Assembly (NCBI GenBank): GCA_002717505.1
Contig: PBEB01000051.1
Location: 1-61,280, forward strand
Direction of reading: 5' to 3'
Origin: Leptospiraceae bacterium
GTDB lineage: Bacteria; Spirochaetota; Leptospiria; Leptospirales; Leptonemataceae
DNA length: 61,280 nt
Each line of letters opens with the position of its first letter. The stretch's first letter is position 1. Under the pieces are notes generated by a model. The model was not told the DNA's origin, did not search any database, and saw nothing but the letters and a program-made list of their open reading frames with translations. Shown piece by piece: positions 35,846 through 44,672 of the stretch. The translations under genes were made by a program, and so were the position numbers.

Positions 35846-36113
35846 AATCGACCTCCGGCACTCCATATCCTTCCATGCTTCAGAAAGCAGAATCCTGGGT
35901 AGGGCCGAGAAAAAGTCAAAGATTATAGCGGCTCTGCTCACAATATTCCTGGGCGGGGAAGCATTGGTTTTTGGCTGGTACTCGCTGGAGTCTTTATCTT
36001 TACAGAAATGTACCATGCAACAGGATTAGCTGATCCCGGGAAAATGGCATTCGGGAATAGAGACTGGCGTTGCTGCCATTCCAGGAAAAAGATTTGGGCG
36101 ATCGGAAAGAAAC

Positions 36114-37097
36114 ATGAAACAACCATCCACGGACTGGAAAGAGATTATCGGAGAAGATGAAGAGGATCGATTTAAGAAGTATGCGAAGCAGTTCGGATTA
36201 CTCCAGAAATTAAAATCCCGTGAGTTCGGACCTGGTCGATCGCTACACCGTAAACAGATTCTGGCATTGAATGCCGAACTCGAAATCCTGGGAGACATTC
36301 CCGAGCATGCTCGCCATGGCATCTTTGCCTTTCCGGGTCAGCACGAGGCCTGGATTCGGCTATCCAATGGAAGTATGAATATTCAACCCGATCGAACCGG
36401 AGATGTGCGCGGGCTTGCTATTAAAGTTAGAGGGATCGATGGAGCCGGGGCTCTGGGGGGCAACACCGATTGCCAGGATTTTCTTCTTATCAATCTGCCT
36501 GCATTCTCTTCTCCTAAAAGCGAGCAATTTGTTCAAATGGTCCAGGCGGCGGCTCAGGGAAATGCAGTACTATTTCGATTTATGATCAACACCTATGGAT
36601 TCCTGGGCGGGCTAATGCGAATGAAGAAGCTGGGCTCGTCCGTTAATCGCAAGTTCACGGGATTTGCCACGGAAAAATTCTATTCCGCAGCACCTATTGC
36701 TTGCGGCCCTTATGCATGCAGAGTCCGCCTGCTGCCGGATCCCGGGCAAAAACGAGGATCGGCTACCCCGGCCGACCTTTCTGAAGATATGAAGGATCGC
36801 ATCAAAGATGGGCCGGTGCGCATGGATCTTCAATTACAGTTCTTCACCGATGAAAAGCACACGCCGGTGGAAGATGCTTCGGTGGATTGGAAAGAAAAGC
36901 ATTCGCCCTATATTACTGTGGGTCGCCTTACCATCCATCAGCAAAGCGAACAGGAACTGGAAAGCATCCAGGAAACCGTGGAAAAAGCTATATTTGATCC
37001 CTGGCAGGCACTGGAGGATCATCGCCCGCTGGGAGATGTAATGAGAGCCAGAAAGGTAGTTTATCTGGCCAGCCAGAAGGGAAGGGGCGCAAGATAA
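36114..37097 (+). CDS. Catalase-related haem protein
   Basis: 327 residues, shorter than true catalases (~480), similar to the catalase/allene-oxide-synthase-like family. Recognisable parts are IRLSNGSMNIQPDRTGDVRG, LAIKVRG, DFLLINLPAF and FYSAAPIACGPYACRVRLLP, which parallels the catalase 'F-S-Q-x-P-Y-R-x-G-x' segment. It may handle organic hydroperoxides; catalase activity is uncertain. No signal peptide. Its TAA overlaps the probable start of the next gene. Confidence 0.75.
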   Translation: MKQPSTDWKEIIGEDEEDRFKKYAKQFGLLQKLKSREFGPGRSLHRKQILALNAELEILGDIPEHARHGIFAFPGQHEAWIRLSNGSMNIQPDRTGDVRGLAIKVRGIDGAGALGGNTDCQDFLLINLPAFSSPKSEQFVQMVQAAAQGNAVLFRFMINTYGFLGGLMRMKKLGSSVNRKFTGFATEKFYSAAPIACGPYACRVRLLPDPGQKRGSATPADLSEDMKDRIKDGPVRMDLQLQFFTDEKHTPVEDASVDWKEKHSPYITVGRLTIHQQSEQELESIQETVEKAIFDPWQALEDHRPLGDVMRARKVVYLASQKGRGAR

Positions 37098-37153
37098 AGA
37101 CTGCCATCGTCTGGAGCATCGTTACGGTCCTGCCCCTGGCATTTCTAGCACTC

Positions 37154-37540
37154 TTGATCTATCTTCATCTGAAGGCCTTTGGAATCCTTGTTCCCTCTTG
37201 TTCTCCTCCTGAATTTCGCAGAATTAAGGCGGAAATTCTGGAAATAGAGCGCATGCCGGGTTTTCGCAACTCTGGAGGCCTGGCCCATGTAAGTTATTCC
37301 GTGGATGATCATATCTATGAGAAAGTCATATCGTTTTCTGATGGTCAGTTCCTGGAACTTAAAACTTCTCGCTTTTCCGAGGTTTGTATTCAGAATGCGA
37401 ACCCTGAATCAGTTCGATTGCCATCTAATTCTGATACACTGGAACAGATCAAGCTTCTGATTCTTGATGTTATTCTCGGAGGCGTTGCGATCTGGGTATT
37501 TCTCCGGGCGAAGCGGAAGAATTCTGTACCTCTATCTTAA
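37154..37540 (+). CDS. Small two-TM membrane protein, DUF3592-like; start uncertain
   Basis: The C-terminal half has a beta segment (HVSYSVDDHIYEKVISFSDG) followed by a membrane helix (LLILDVILGGVAIWVFL) and basic end, as in DUF3592-type proteins. From TTG 37154 the N-terminal helix is cut in half. The frame is open upstream through IVWSIVTVLPLAFLALLIYL to an ATA at 37094, which overlaps the preceding stop (ATAA) and has AAGGGG six bases before it. No ATG, GTG or TTG lies between. The true start may be that ATA. Co-transcribed with the catalase-related gene. Confidence 0.6.
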   Translation: MIYLHLKAFGILVPSCSPPEFRRIKAEILEIERMPGFRNSGGLAHVSYSVDDHIYEKVISFSDGQFLELKTSRFSEVCIQNANPESVRLPSNSDTLEQIKLLILDVILGGVAIWVFLRAKRKNSVPLS

Positions 37541-38938
37541 AGGCAGCGCGATGCGAAACAGCGTCCCTTGATCCGAACTGGAAAGCTCAATTGTTCCCCC
37601 CAGGCGATTCAGGTTTTCTTTGACCAGGTAAAGTCCAAGGCCGGTACCCTGCTCATCCTGAAGTTTGCCAAACATCGAAAAGACAAGCTCCCTTTCGGAT
37701 TCCGGAATTCCAGGCCCATTGTCCTGCACCGAAATCCCGAACTGATTCTCTGAGCTCCATGTTCGAATTTCGATTTTTGGTTTTCGCACCGGATGGGCAT
37801 AACGCAGGGAATTGGATATCAAGTTTCCCAGTATCTCTTCCATCACCCCTGGTGGAAGCTCCGGCGTTTCGCTCTGCTCGAGAATCCACTGAATCTCTCC
37901 GCCGGACTCCATCAAAGGGTACTGAAATCTCTGGTTTATTCTCTGTTTCAAGGATTCGATGTTCAGAGGCTTGGTAACGGATTCTCCCGGGGCGGCCAGG
38001 GTGGCTCCAATGATTTCTTCTGCGAATTGTAGCAGGTCGGCCGTGATTGAAGTCATCATGGTTCGGGCTTCCTCGTTGGAAATGCCGGCCGTACTATCGG
38101 CGCTGAGCTCCAGAAGGCTTCTCAGATTGGCCAGAGGGTTACGAATGTCGTGGGCAATGCGATACGCAAAATCTCGAAGTTCCTGCTTTTGTCGCGCTTC
38201 TCGCTCTGCGATGCGTCGCCGCTCCGTAATATCTACAATGGAGCAGATAACAGAGAAGCGTTCATAGACATGGACAGGATGCAGTCCTACCTCTACAGGC
38301 ACCTCGGAGCCATCCTTTCTGCGACCGCTGAGATCCCGTCCTTCGCCCATGGACCGCTGAGTAGGATTCTGCATATAGCCGGCTACCAGATCAGGGTGGC
38401 CGGCGCGATACCTTTCTGGCAAGAGGACTTCAATACTATGGCCAATAAGCTCTTCTCTTGAATAGCCGAAGATTCGCTCAATCTCCTTGTTTACCAGCAA
38501 GATGCTTCTGTTTTCATCCACCAGGAGCATTCCGCTGGGGGCCGCCTCGAACACCCTTTGTAGCTGCTTTTCTTCGGTAATGTCGCGAACGAAGCCGCGT
38601 ACGCGAAGTGGGTTACCGGAATCATCTCTCTCAATACGGGACCGAGTTTCTATGATTCGTTCCTTGCCCTGTATGATGCATCTGTAGTTACTATTAAAGA
38701 CATCGCTAGTATCGAGCGCTTCCCGGAATTGTCCTCGAATCAATTCACGGTCCTCGGGATGAATGAGAGGCAGGAACTCTTCAATGGTATATTCTTCTCT
38801 GGGGGGAAGCCGGAAGATCTCCTGGAAGTGGCGGGATGCCTTCCAGCGCTGGCGGGAAAGGTCCACCTCGTATGCGCCCATGCGCCCGGACTCCTCCATA
38901 TCCTGGATCAATGTGCTATGTTCAAATCCTTGAAGCAT
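37532..38938 (-). CDS. PAS-PAS sensor histidine kinase, soluble
   Basis: Two PAS domains (residues ~12-120, PAC end VRGFVRDITEEKQ; ~125-245, ending CSIVDITERRR) precede a HisKA domain with H-box IAHDIRNPLANL. The ATPase domain has EEILGNLISNSLRYA (N box), DNGPGIP (G1) and GTGLGLYLVKENL (G2). No membrane segment, so it senses cytoplasmic cues such as redox, light or small ligands. No response regulator is next to it, so it is an orphan kinase here. Convergent with the preceding membrane gene, overlapping nine bases. Confidence 0.93.
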   Translation of the reverse strand: MLQGFEHSTLIQDMEESGRMGAYEVDLSRQRWKASRHFQEIFRLPPREEYTIEEFLPLIHPEDRELIRGQFREALDTSDVFNSNYRCIIQGKERIIETRSRIERDDSGNPLRVRGFVRDITEEKQLQRVFEAAPSGMLLVDENRSILLVNKEIERIFGYSREELIGHSIEVLLPERYRAGHPDLVAGYMQNPTQRSMGEGRDLSGRRKDGSEVPVEVGLHPVHVYERFSVICSIVDITERRRIAEREARQKQELRDFAYRIAHDIRNPLANLRSLLELSADSTAGISNEEARTMMTSITADLLQFAEEIIGATLAAPGESVTKPLNIESLKQRINQRFQYPLMESGGEIQWILEQSETPELPPGVMEEILGNLISNSLRYAHPVRKPKIEIRTWSSENQFGISVQDNGPGIPESERELVFSMFGKLQDEQGTGLGLYLVKENLNRLGGTIELSSSDQGTLFRIALPLR

Positions 38939-39092
38939 ATGGATCGCCTGTAACGTTATACATATGAAAGAGATGGCAATTAGTCAAGCTACAACAGTTT
39001 ATAACTGACGATTTTACTGACGCCTCGATCGAGTTCAAAAAGATCCTTTTCAGCAATGCACCCCGGGTACATAATACTCCGGGGGAATTACC

Positions 39093-39263
39093 ATGGCTGA
39101 GATTAGCTGGCAGGATATTGTCATCAAGCTTCTGGACAGGTCCGATCTGACCGCAGATGAACAGAATTATGTGCAGAAAAACCTGGAGACTTTGATTGAA
39201 CACTTCTCGGAGAATGCTGATGATAAAGAATTCTGCGACTATCTGAAGAGCCTGCGAAAGTAG
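39093..39263 (+). CDS. Small acidic protein, 56 residues
   Basis: ATG 39093 has GGGGGA eight bases upstream. The product starts MAEISWQDIVIKLLDR and ends EFCDYLKSLRK; it is helical and acidic with one Cys. I do not recognise a family. It sits alone between the divergent histidine kinase gene (start 38938) and folK (end 39356). The strong ribosome-binding site and balanced composition make it likely real. Confidence 0.65.
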   Translation: MAEISWQDIVIKLLDRSDLTADEQNYVQKNLETLIEHFSENADDKEFCDYLKSLRK

Positions 39264-39355
39264 GCTGGTTCTGGGTCTATTCTCGGTGTAGCCGGATCAC
39301 TGCAGGCCTTCGCACGTTGGAATCGGCATTATTGTATTCTGCCCGCCGGATTCCC

Positions 39356-39751
39356 TTATTTCACTTTCATGTTTAGTTCTGCCAGGAGCTGGTTCACAGG
39401 CGCGCTGGTATAATCCTTATGATGGTAGTCATCATGCACCACTTTCCCATCCCAGATAACAAGATCCAGGTCGATGATTCGGGGACCGGCCTTGATGGGG
39501 CCTTTTACGCGCCCTAGCTTCACTTCTGCTTCTTTCAAATACTTTTCCAGCTCTTCGCGGCTGTATCGAGTTCGGAGACAAATCGCTCCGTTCAAGAAAT
39601 CGGGCTGATCCTTATATCCGTCCGGTTCTGTGCGAATGAAGTCGGATGCATAAACGAAAGGGAAATCTTGTTTCAGGAGCTTGATGGTTTTCTCAATGCT
39701 TTCCTCTGGATCAATGTTTGAGCCCACTGCAACGATGGCTGTAATCATCAC
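39356..39751 (-). CDS. folK: 2-amino-4-hydroxy-6-hydroxymethyldihydropteridine pyrophosphokinase
   Basis: 131 residues, slightly shorter than E. coli FolK (159). Motifs: VAVGSNIDPEESI at the N-terminus, DQPDFLNGAICLRT and PRIIDLDLVIWDG with the paired Asp that bind Mg-ATP. It transfers pyrophosphate to the pterin in folate synthesis. The start is GTG 39751 or ATG 39748, directly after the stop of the upstream SDR gene, so the two are coupled. Confidence 0.92.
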   Translation of the reverse strand: MMITAIVAVGSNIDPEESIEKTIKLLKQDFPFVYASDFIRTEPDGYKDQPDFLNGAICLRTRYSREELEKYLKEAEVKLGRVKGPIKAGPRIIDLDLVIWDGKVVHDDYHHKDYTSAPVNQLLAELNMKVK

Positions 39752-40522
39752 TTAATCTCCCTGATACGATTCTGCATTGCGTCCTACAGATGTTTTTCCT
39801 TCGGCTCCATCTACCGTCAGGATTTGTCCAGAGACGAAATCATTGTCCAGCAGGTAATGCAATGCTTTTACAATGTTCTCTGTATCTCCTTTGCGTTTCA
39901 ACGGGATGGCCTCAACCCTCCAGGAAAGATAGGATTCGCTCCGAACCGCAGCAGGCAGAATCACTCCGGGGGCAATTCCGTTTACTCGGATTGTGGGAGC
40001 AAATTCGAGAGCTGCCAGGACGGTAAATTCAGCCAGCGTTTTCTTTGAGAGCAAATAAGCAGCATAGTGATACTGATTAAATGATATCTTATTGTCCAGG
40101 ATATTGATGATGTTGCCTGAACCTGCAAGATTACGAAAGGCCCTGGCCAGAAAAAACGGGGCTTTCAAATTCACCTGAATGTTGCGATCAAAGATTTCTT
40201 CAGTGGTCCCGGCAATGGTGCCGCCATCATACACGGAGGCGCTGTTTACGAGAACGCTTAAGCCTCCGAAGATTTCGGCCGCCCGCTGAATTAGACTCTC
40301 GCCGTTTAACCCGGATGCCAGGTTCATCTGAATCAACTCACAGGAGACTCCCAGGCCGCGAATCTCTTCCCTGGTTTTCTGCGCCTCGGATTCGCTGTTG
40401 TTATAATGAAGCACAATGTTGTAACCCTTTCTGGCCAGTCCAAGGGCAAGGGACCGGCCCAGGCGAATGGCACCGCCTGTGACCAGGGCTGCTCCAGGAG
40501 ATCCCTGCTTCTCTTTTTCCAT
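39752..40522 (-). CDS. SDR family oxidoreductase, pteridine-reductase-like (FolM type)
   Basis: 256 residues from ATG 40522. The NADPH motif TGGAIRLGRS, the HYNNSES segment (Ser/Asn for the 2'-phosphate), VNSASVYDG and the catalytic YLLSK (YxxxK) fit pteridine reductase/FolM. It would reduce dihydromonapterin or dihydropterins. Placement immediately upstream of folK supports a folate role. A GTG at 40591 in frame adds 23 residues that do not fit the fold. The Tyr motif has an extra YHYAA before it, as in related FolM proteins. Confidence 0.85.
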   Translation of the reverse strand: MEKEKQGSPGAALVTGGAIRLGRSLALGLARKGYNIVLHYNNSESEAQKTREEIRGLGVSCELIQMNLASGLNGESLIQRAAEIFGGLSVLVNSASVYDGGTIAGTTEEIFDRNIQVNLKAPFFLARAFRNLAGSGNIINILDNKISFNQYHYAAYLLSKKTLAEFTVLAALEFAPTIRVNGIAPGVILPAAVRSESYLSWRVEAIPLKRKGDTENIVKALHYLLDNDFVSGQILTVDGAEGKTSVGRNAESYQGD

Positions 40523-40811
40523 TGTGTAAACGGATGGCAAAACAGGATAGAAGTCAACGCAAAGGATGATTTCTTGATACCAGGCAAGCACCTGGCCCCT
40601 TTTCCGAGGGTTCAGACACTTAATTTGCGAATCCAGAAATAGAAGCCATCAGTAAGTCGCAGCCAGGGATCACTCTATTCCGGGAACTGTATTGATCCGT
40701 TCGGCCTCAATGGCATCGTCTGGGACTCCCCGCAGAGAAATTTCAGTTAGCGAGATCTCTCAGGACTGCGAAGAAACCAGGAACAGCTTTTTGCAATGAC
40801 TGGTCCTTCGA

Positions 40812-41120
40812 TTATATACTGTAATCCGGGGGTTGCTTTACAACCAGGCCCACTTTGAGTCTGGACCAGATTCGTTCGTGCAAGTAGTAGAGCGCCATCT
40901 TCGTAAAGACCTCGAAGAAACCAATGGAAGCCGCCATGGCGAAGCTTCCCGTTATGATGTAAGAAACCACCATGGTATCCAGTGTTCCGGTGATTCTCCA
41001 GGAGATAGTTTTCAGTATACTGCGATAGTGCTTCTCAACAACGGGAGAACCATCCAGGGTACCGATCTGTTTTTCTAACTTCCTTTTTTCCTGTACGGTG
41101 CTCATATGATTAAATCCCAT
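40812..41120 (-). CDS. DUF2061 membrane protein
   Basis: 102 residues. The signature RSILKTISWRITGTLDT, followed by SYIITGSFAMAASIGFFEVF and KMALYYLHERIWSRL, is characteristic of DUF2061, a small inner-membrane protein family often near sulfate-assimilation genes; none is seen here. It has two hydrophobic segments. The start is ATG 41120, or the internal ATG 41105. Divergent from the PPK2-like pair. Confidence 0.88.
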   Translation of the reverse strand: MGFNHMSTVQEKRKLEKQIGTLDGSPVVEKHYRSILKTISWRITGTLDTMVVSYIITGSFAMAASIGFFEVFTKMALYYLHERIWSRLKVGLVVKQPPDYSI

Positions 41121-41215
41121 TATTCCGATAGGAAAGCTTCAGGGAGCCGCTTACACCTACAAGCATTTTTCATCGCTTTATTGCTTGCCGACTTTCGTGG
41201 CCCGGGCTAAGTGAG

Positions 41216-42004
41216 GTGCCTGTGAAGAGTGCAGAGCTGGAAAAGACAGACCGGATTGCCCTGCTGTTTCGGGCGGCCCTGGAACAGGAAAAGGGCATCG
41301 TGCTGATTCTGGAAGGGACCGGTCTGGCCGGTCTTGTCCATACGGTGGATGAGCTTAGCTCTGCTCTCGATCCAAGGCATTTTCAGGTACATCATTTTCC
41401 GGGTTACGAAACCGCTCCCGAACGAAAGGATCCATTTCTGCATCATTACTGGATGCATCTGCCCAGGTATGGGGACCTGGCACTGTTCGATGGATCCTAC
41501 TACCATGAATTTGTTCGACGTGTCTTGAAGGATAAGCTTTCGCGTGAGGAAAAGAAAGGCTGGGTGGATGACATAAATCGTTTTGAAGAGAGCATCCAGG
41601 CCAACGGATATCTGGTATTAAAGGTGCGTTTAAACCGGCACGTAAAGGATCTTGAAGAAGAATTAAAATCGGAGAAGAAACTTAAATCCAGAGCTTCGCT
41701 GATCCGCAAACGGGCTCGGTACCTCCTGAAGGAGTACAAGGATTACACGAAAGAACTGGGGCATTTAGTTCAGCTTACAAGTTCACCGCTTGCTCCGTGG
41801 TATACCCCACCGGAGGGAAAGGGAAAACAAGTTCGGGGACTGGTACTGGATTATATCATCGCTCGCATGGAAGAGTCCCTCAGTATTGATTCCCGTCAGG
41901 CTGTAGCATCCTACGATGAAGCGATGGAACTAATGCGAAAGCTCCACCGGGAAAAGAAACCCGATGAGCTGACAACTCCGGAAATTGCTCCGGTTGAGGA
42001 CTAA
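41216..42004 (+). CDS. Degenerate PPK2-fold protein (Pap N-terminal-domain-like)
   Basis: 262 residues with the PPK2 fold order, but the nucleotide-binding sites are lost. Walker A reads EGTGLAGLVHT (residues 33-43) instead of EGxDAAGKGG, with no Lys, and Walker B reads LALFDGSYYHEF with Gly for the conserved Arg. In class II PPK2 (polyphosphate:AMP phosphotransferase, Pap) two PPK2 domains are fused and the N-terminal one is inactive. This gene looks like that domain as a separate protein. The active partner starts 23 bases downstream. Start GTG 41216; GTG 41222 is also possible. Confidence 0.82.
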   Translation: MPVKSAELEKTDRIALLFRAALEQEKGIVLILEGTGLAGLVHTVDELSSALDPRHFQVHHFPGYETAPERKDPFLHHYWMHLPRYGDLALFDGSYYHEFVRRVLKDKLSREEKKGWVDDINRFEESIQANGYLVLKVRLNRHVKDLEEELKSEKKLKSRASLIRKRARYLLKEYKDYTKELGHLVQLTSSPLAPWYTPPEGKGKQVRGLVLDYIIARMEESLSIDSRQAVASYDEAMELMRKLHREKKPDELTTPEIAPVED

Positions 42005-42027
42005 ATCTGCAGATTCAGGAATAGAGC

Positions 42028-42762
42028 ATGACTGCAAGTATTGAAGCTAGACGTAAGCAGGACTTGAGACAACTGGATTTGACCAGTAGTCTCTCGCCGG
42101 ATCGGTACAAGCGAGAGCTAAAGAAGCTTCAAGCTTCTCTGATAAAAGCCGCGTTAAAGATGTATCGCAAAAAGGCATCTGTTGTTCTCATATTTGAGGG
42201 GAAGGATGCAGCTGGAAAAGGTGGCGCTATCCGTCGTATGACATCTCCGATGCCACCGGTGCTTTATCGTGTAATACCTGTTGCAGCGCCTGAGCCTTTC
42301 GAAAAGAAGAGGCACTATTTATGGCGATTCTGGCGGCAAATGCCTCCTCCAGGGCGACTGGCGATCTTCGATCGTAGCTGGTATGGTAGGGTTTTAGTAG
42401 AGAGAGTGGAGGGATTTGCATCTGCAGTGGAGTGGTCCAGGGCCTATGAAGAGATCAATTCCATGGAGCTGAGTCTGCATCGCTCCGGAACCCACATTGC
42501 TAAATTCTGGCTTCAAATTGACCAGAAAGAGCAGGCATCCAGGTTTGAAGCTAGAGCCAACAGTCCGCTAAAGCAGTGGAAATTTACCGAAGAGGATGTT
42601 CGTAACCGCGAAAAATGGCCGGAATACGAGCAGGCAGTTCAGGACATGCTGGATCGCACAGACACGAATTATGCGCCCTGGCATCTGATAGAAGCGAACG
42701 ATAAACGATTCGCCCGAATTAAAGTGCTCAGAACTGTGCTTTCGCTGCTGGAATCCCTTTAA
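42028..42762 (+). CDS. Polyphosphate kinase 2 (active PPK2 domain)
   Basis: 244 residues. Walker A FEGKDAAGKGGAIRR (Lys64) and Walker B/lid LAIFDRSWYGRVLVERV (Asp115, Arg116) are intact, as are FWLQIDQKEQASRF and the C-terminal WHLIEANDKRFAR. It transfers phosphate between polyphosphate and nucleotides. Combined with the preceding inactive gene the total (~506 residues) equals a Pap protein, which makes AMP to ADP phosphorylation likely; this is inference. The pair lies in one operon. Confidence 0.92.
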   Translation: MTASIEARRKQDLRQLDLTSSLSPDRYKRELKKLQASLIKAALKMYRKKASVVLIFEGKDAAGKGGAIRRMTSPMPPVLYRVIPVAAPEPFEKKRHYLWRFWRQMPPPGRLAIFDRSWYGRVLVERVEGFASAVEWSRAYEEINSMELSLHRSGTHIAKFWLQIDQKEQASRFEARANSPLKQWKFTEEDVRNREKWPEYEQAVQDMLDRTDTNYAPWHLIEANDKRFARIKVLRTVLSLLESL

Positions 42763-42795
42763 CCCGGAAGAATTGGCGAACGCACCTGGAAGCGT

Positions 42796-42860
42796 CCCGG
42801 ATTCAGACCAGAGCGTCCGATTCTGGTTGGCTCACAGGCGCATTCGATCCGGGTTTTATT
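42796..42860 (+). terminator. Probable terminator of the PPK2 operon
   Basis: CCCGGAT (42796-42802) pairs with ATCCGGG (42847-42853), enclosing an ACCAGA/TCTGGT inner stem, and is followed by TTTTATT. It slightly overlaps the 3' end of the convergent SH3b gene. Confidence 0.55.
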
Positions 42861-43449
42861 CTACTACCGTTACTTTGTTGATCAGATCTACTTCTTTCAT
42901 ATCCGGACATTCTGGATCGCCCATGCAGGAATCCGCCAGAACATTTCCCTTTTCATGAGTAAAGGTGACTTTCTTATTCAGAATAGGTGAATCGCAGATA
43001 TCAAAATAGGCATACCAGGCTTCAACCTTACCACCGGGATAGGTGAGTTCTACGTAGCATCCAGAATCGCCTGCCTCCAGAGAGGTAACGGTCGGAAGCT
43101 CTTTGTCTTTCTTCTCATCCTTTTTCTCTTCTTTCTGAGGAGGATTCGCGAGTAGAAAGCCTCCGAAAACCCAGCCTTCTACTGAGTTATGCAGTACCCT
43201 GGTCCACTTTCCTGTTTTTCCCTGGATGGTAATTGAGGGACCTTTCTGTTCCAATACTTCCACCGGATCTCCCAGTTTAATTGATCCGAGCTTTTCGCCT
43301 GTAGTGGTCGGTTCGCTGCGAATGATCAATCCCGAGGGAGCTCCTCCATAAAGCGTTGCCTTTTCTTCCGGAGTGCATTCCAGCGTGAAAGAAATCAGCA
43401 AGGTCATGATGGCTAATGCTGCAATTCGATTCATGGCCGAAGAATTCAT
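42856..43449 (-). CDS. SH3b-domain envelope protein, probable lipoprotein
   Basis: 197 residues from ATG 43449. The N-terminal hydrophobic segment (IAALAIMTLLISFTLEC) ends in Cys, a permissive lipobox. Residues ~30-105 are a bacterial SH3 domain (GLIIRSEPTTTGEKLGSIKLG, WTRVLHNSVEGWVFGGFLL). A Lys/Glu-rich linker follows, then a small Cys-containing domain (SGCYVELTYPGGK, CMGDPECPDMKEVDL). SH3b domains often bind peptidoglycan. Divergent from the LpxC-like gene. Confidence 0.8.
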   Translation of the reverse strand: MNSSAMNRIAALAIMTLLISFTLECTPEEKATLYGGAPSGLIIRSEPTTTGEKLGSIKLGDPVEVLEQKGPSITIQGKTGKWTRVLHNSVEGWVFGGFLLANPPQKEEKKDEKKDKELPTVTSLEAGDSGCYVELTYPGGKVEAWYAYFDICDSPILNKKVTFTHEKGNVLADSCMGDPECPDMKEVDLINKVTVVE

Positions 43450-43682
43450 AGACCCATCCCCGGGCCAAGCAGAAACCGATTCACAGGTGCTCCCTTTTTT
43501 CGCCGCCAGCAGCAGTCCGTGAAACAGCTCCATGATTGGGTGAGAGACTGTCACAATTCCGATGCGGGTGCCGATGCACCGTTTTTGTATCCTTTTCGAA
43601 CGCTCCGAACGACATTTGCTTCCGAAGCGGTAGTGGAAAAGCACTGACAGAACATGGCAGCGTGGTACAGTGTCCCCGCTGT

Positions 43683-44663
43683 ATGGAAGTTCTCCACAAA
43701 AGAAATCAGTGGCAGAAGCTGCTGGCAAATCGCAGCGAGCCGCTTAATGTACCTGATCATTTCTCCGTTCCGGTGGAATGGGATCCCCGCTTCGTCTGGA
43801 CTGTGCGAAAACCGCTTTCTGTGGAAGGTGTTTCAACATTCGAGAACGCTCCGGTGAAGATCACGTTTTATCCTCAGAAGGGCAGCCGTCCAATGTTCTA
43901 TCTCGAGGATGGAAAGAGCAGGGGGCGGGCTCTCCGGCCCAGGAATCTGGTGCACGGAACGAACAACATTCAACTGGGCCCCATCAAGATCATCGAGCAT
44001 CCCATTGCCCTGATGCATGCGCTAAACCTGGACATCGACATCGGCATTACACAGTCCAGTTTTCCTACGTTTGATGAATGCAATGGACCCTTTCTGGATG
44101 CCCTGGTTCATCATGTGCGAAAGACTCGTCGTCGGGCCAGTCATTTCACGGTGAATCGGCCGGTTGGCTTTCGCTTTGAAACCGGCTACTGCATAATTGA
44201 ACCCGATGAGAATCGCCTCTGGATGGATCATGAAATCGATTATCCGGGCGTCCTGGGTCGACAGAGGATTCAGACTGAGATCAATCCTCAGTTCTTCTTT
44301 TTTCTGGCGCGGGCCAGAACGCCATCCTTTCGTTCCGTCCAGGAAACCGATGGTATTATTCAGGGCGCCAGGGCCGGTGCTCTACCTTTTCCCGTAAGCG
44401 AATCCAATGTCCTTTTTGCCGATGTAAACGGACTGAGAAATCCCAGGGAAATCTTCGATTGGAACGGTCATAATTACGAATTCATTCTACATGAGTTGAT
44501 CGATGTAATGGCCTTTCTAAAAATCGTAGAGTCGGAAATCGGAGGACGATTTCGCGGAAGGCTCACAACCTGCCGTTACGGTCATGAGCAACAGATCGAA
44601 GTGGCTCAGGCGATGGTGGATAAAAGTTTCTTGAAGGAACCGGGCTACCGTTGGCTGGACTAG
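43683..44663 (+). CDS. lpxC: UDP-3-O-acyl-N-acetylglucosamine deacetylase (LpxC family)
   Basis: The first committed step of lipid A synthesis, a zinc amidase. Zinc-site residues can be placed: EHPIALMHAL (Glu-His), FILHELIDVMAFL (His-x3-Asp), and GHEQQIEVAQ (His near the C-terminus). WTVRKPLSVEGVSTFENAPV is the family's N-terminal start. FDECNGPF replaces the usual DGSA-PF. I use ATG 43683; the frame is open to 43536, so a longer start is possible. Sequence is diverged from enterobacterial LpxC, as expected for spirochaetes. Convergent with the next gene. Confidence 0.82.
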   Translation: MEVLHKRNQWQKLLANRSEPLNVPDHFSVPVEWDPRFVWTVRKPLSVEGVSTFENAPVKITFYPQKGSRPMFYLEDGKSRGRALRPRNLVHGTNNIQLGPIKIIEHPIALMHALNLDIDIGITQSSFPTFDECNGPFLDALVHHVRKTRRRASHFTVNRPVGFRFETGYCIIEPDENRLWMDHEIDYPGVLGRQRIQTEINPQFFFFLARARTPSFRSVQETDGIIQGARAGALPFPVSESNVLFADVNGLRNPREIFDWNGHNYEFILHELIDVMAFLKIVESEIGGRFRGRLTTCRYGHEQQIEVAQAMVDKSFLKEPGYRWLD

Positions 44664-44672
44664 GGTGGCTTT

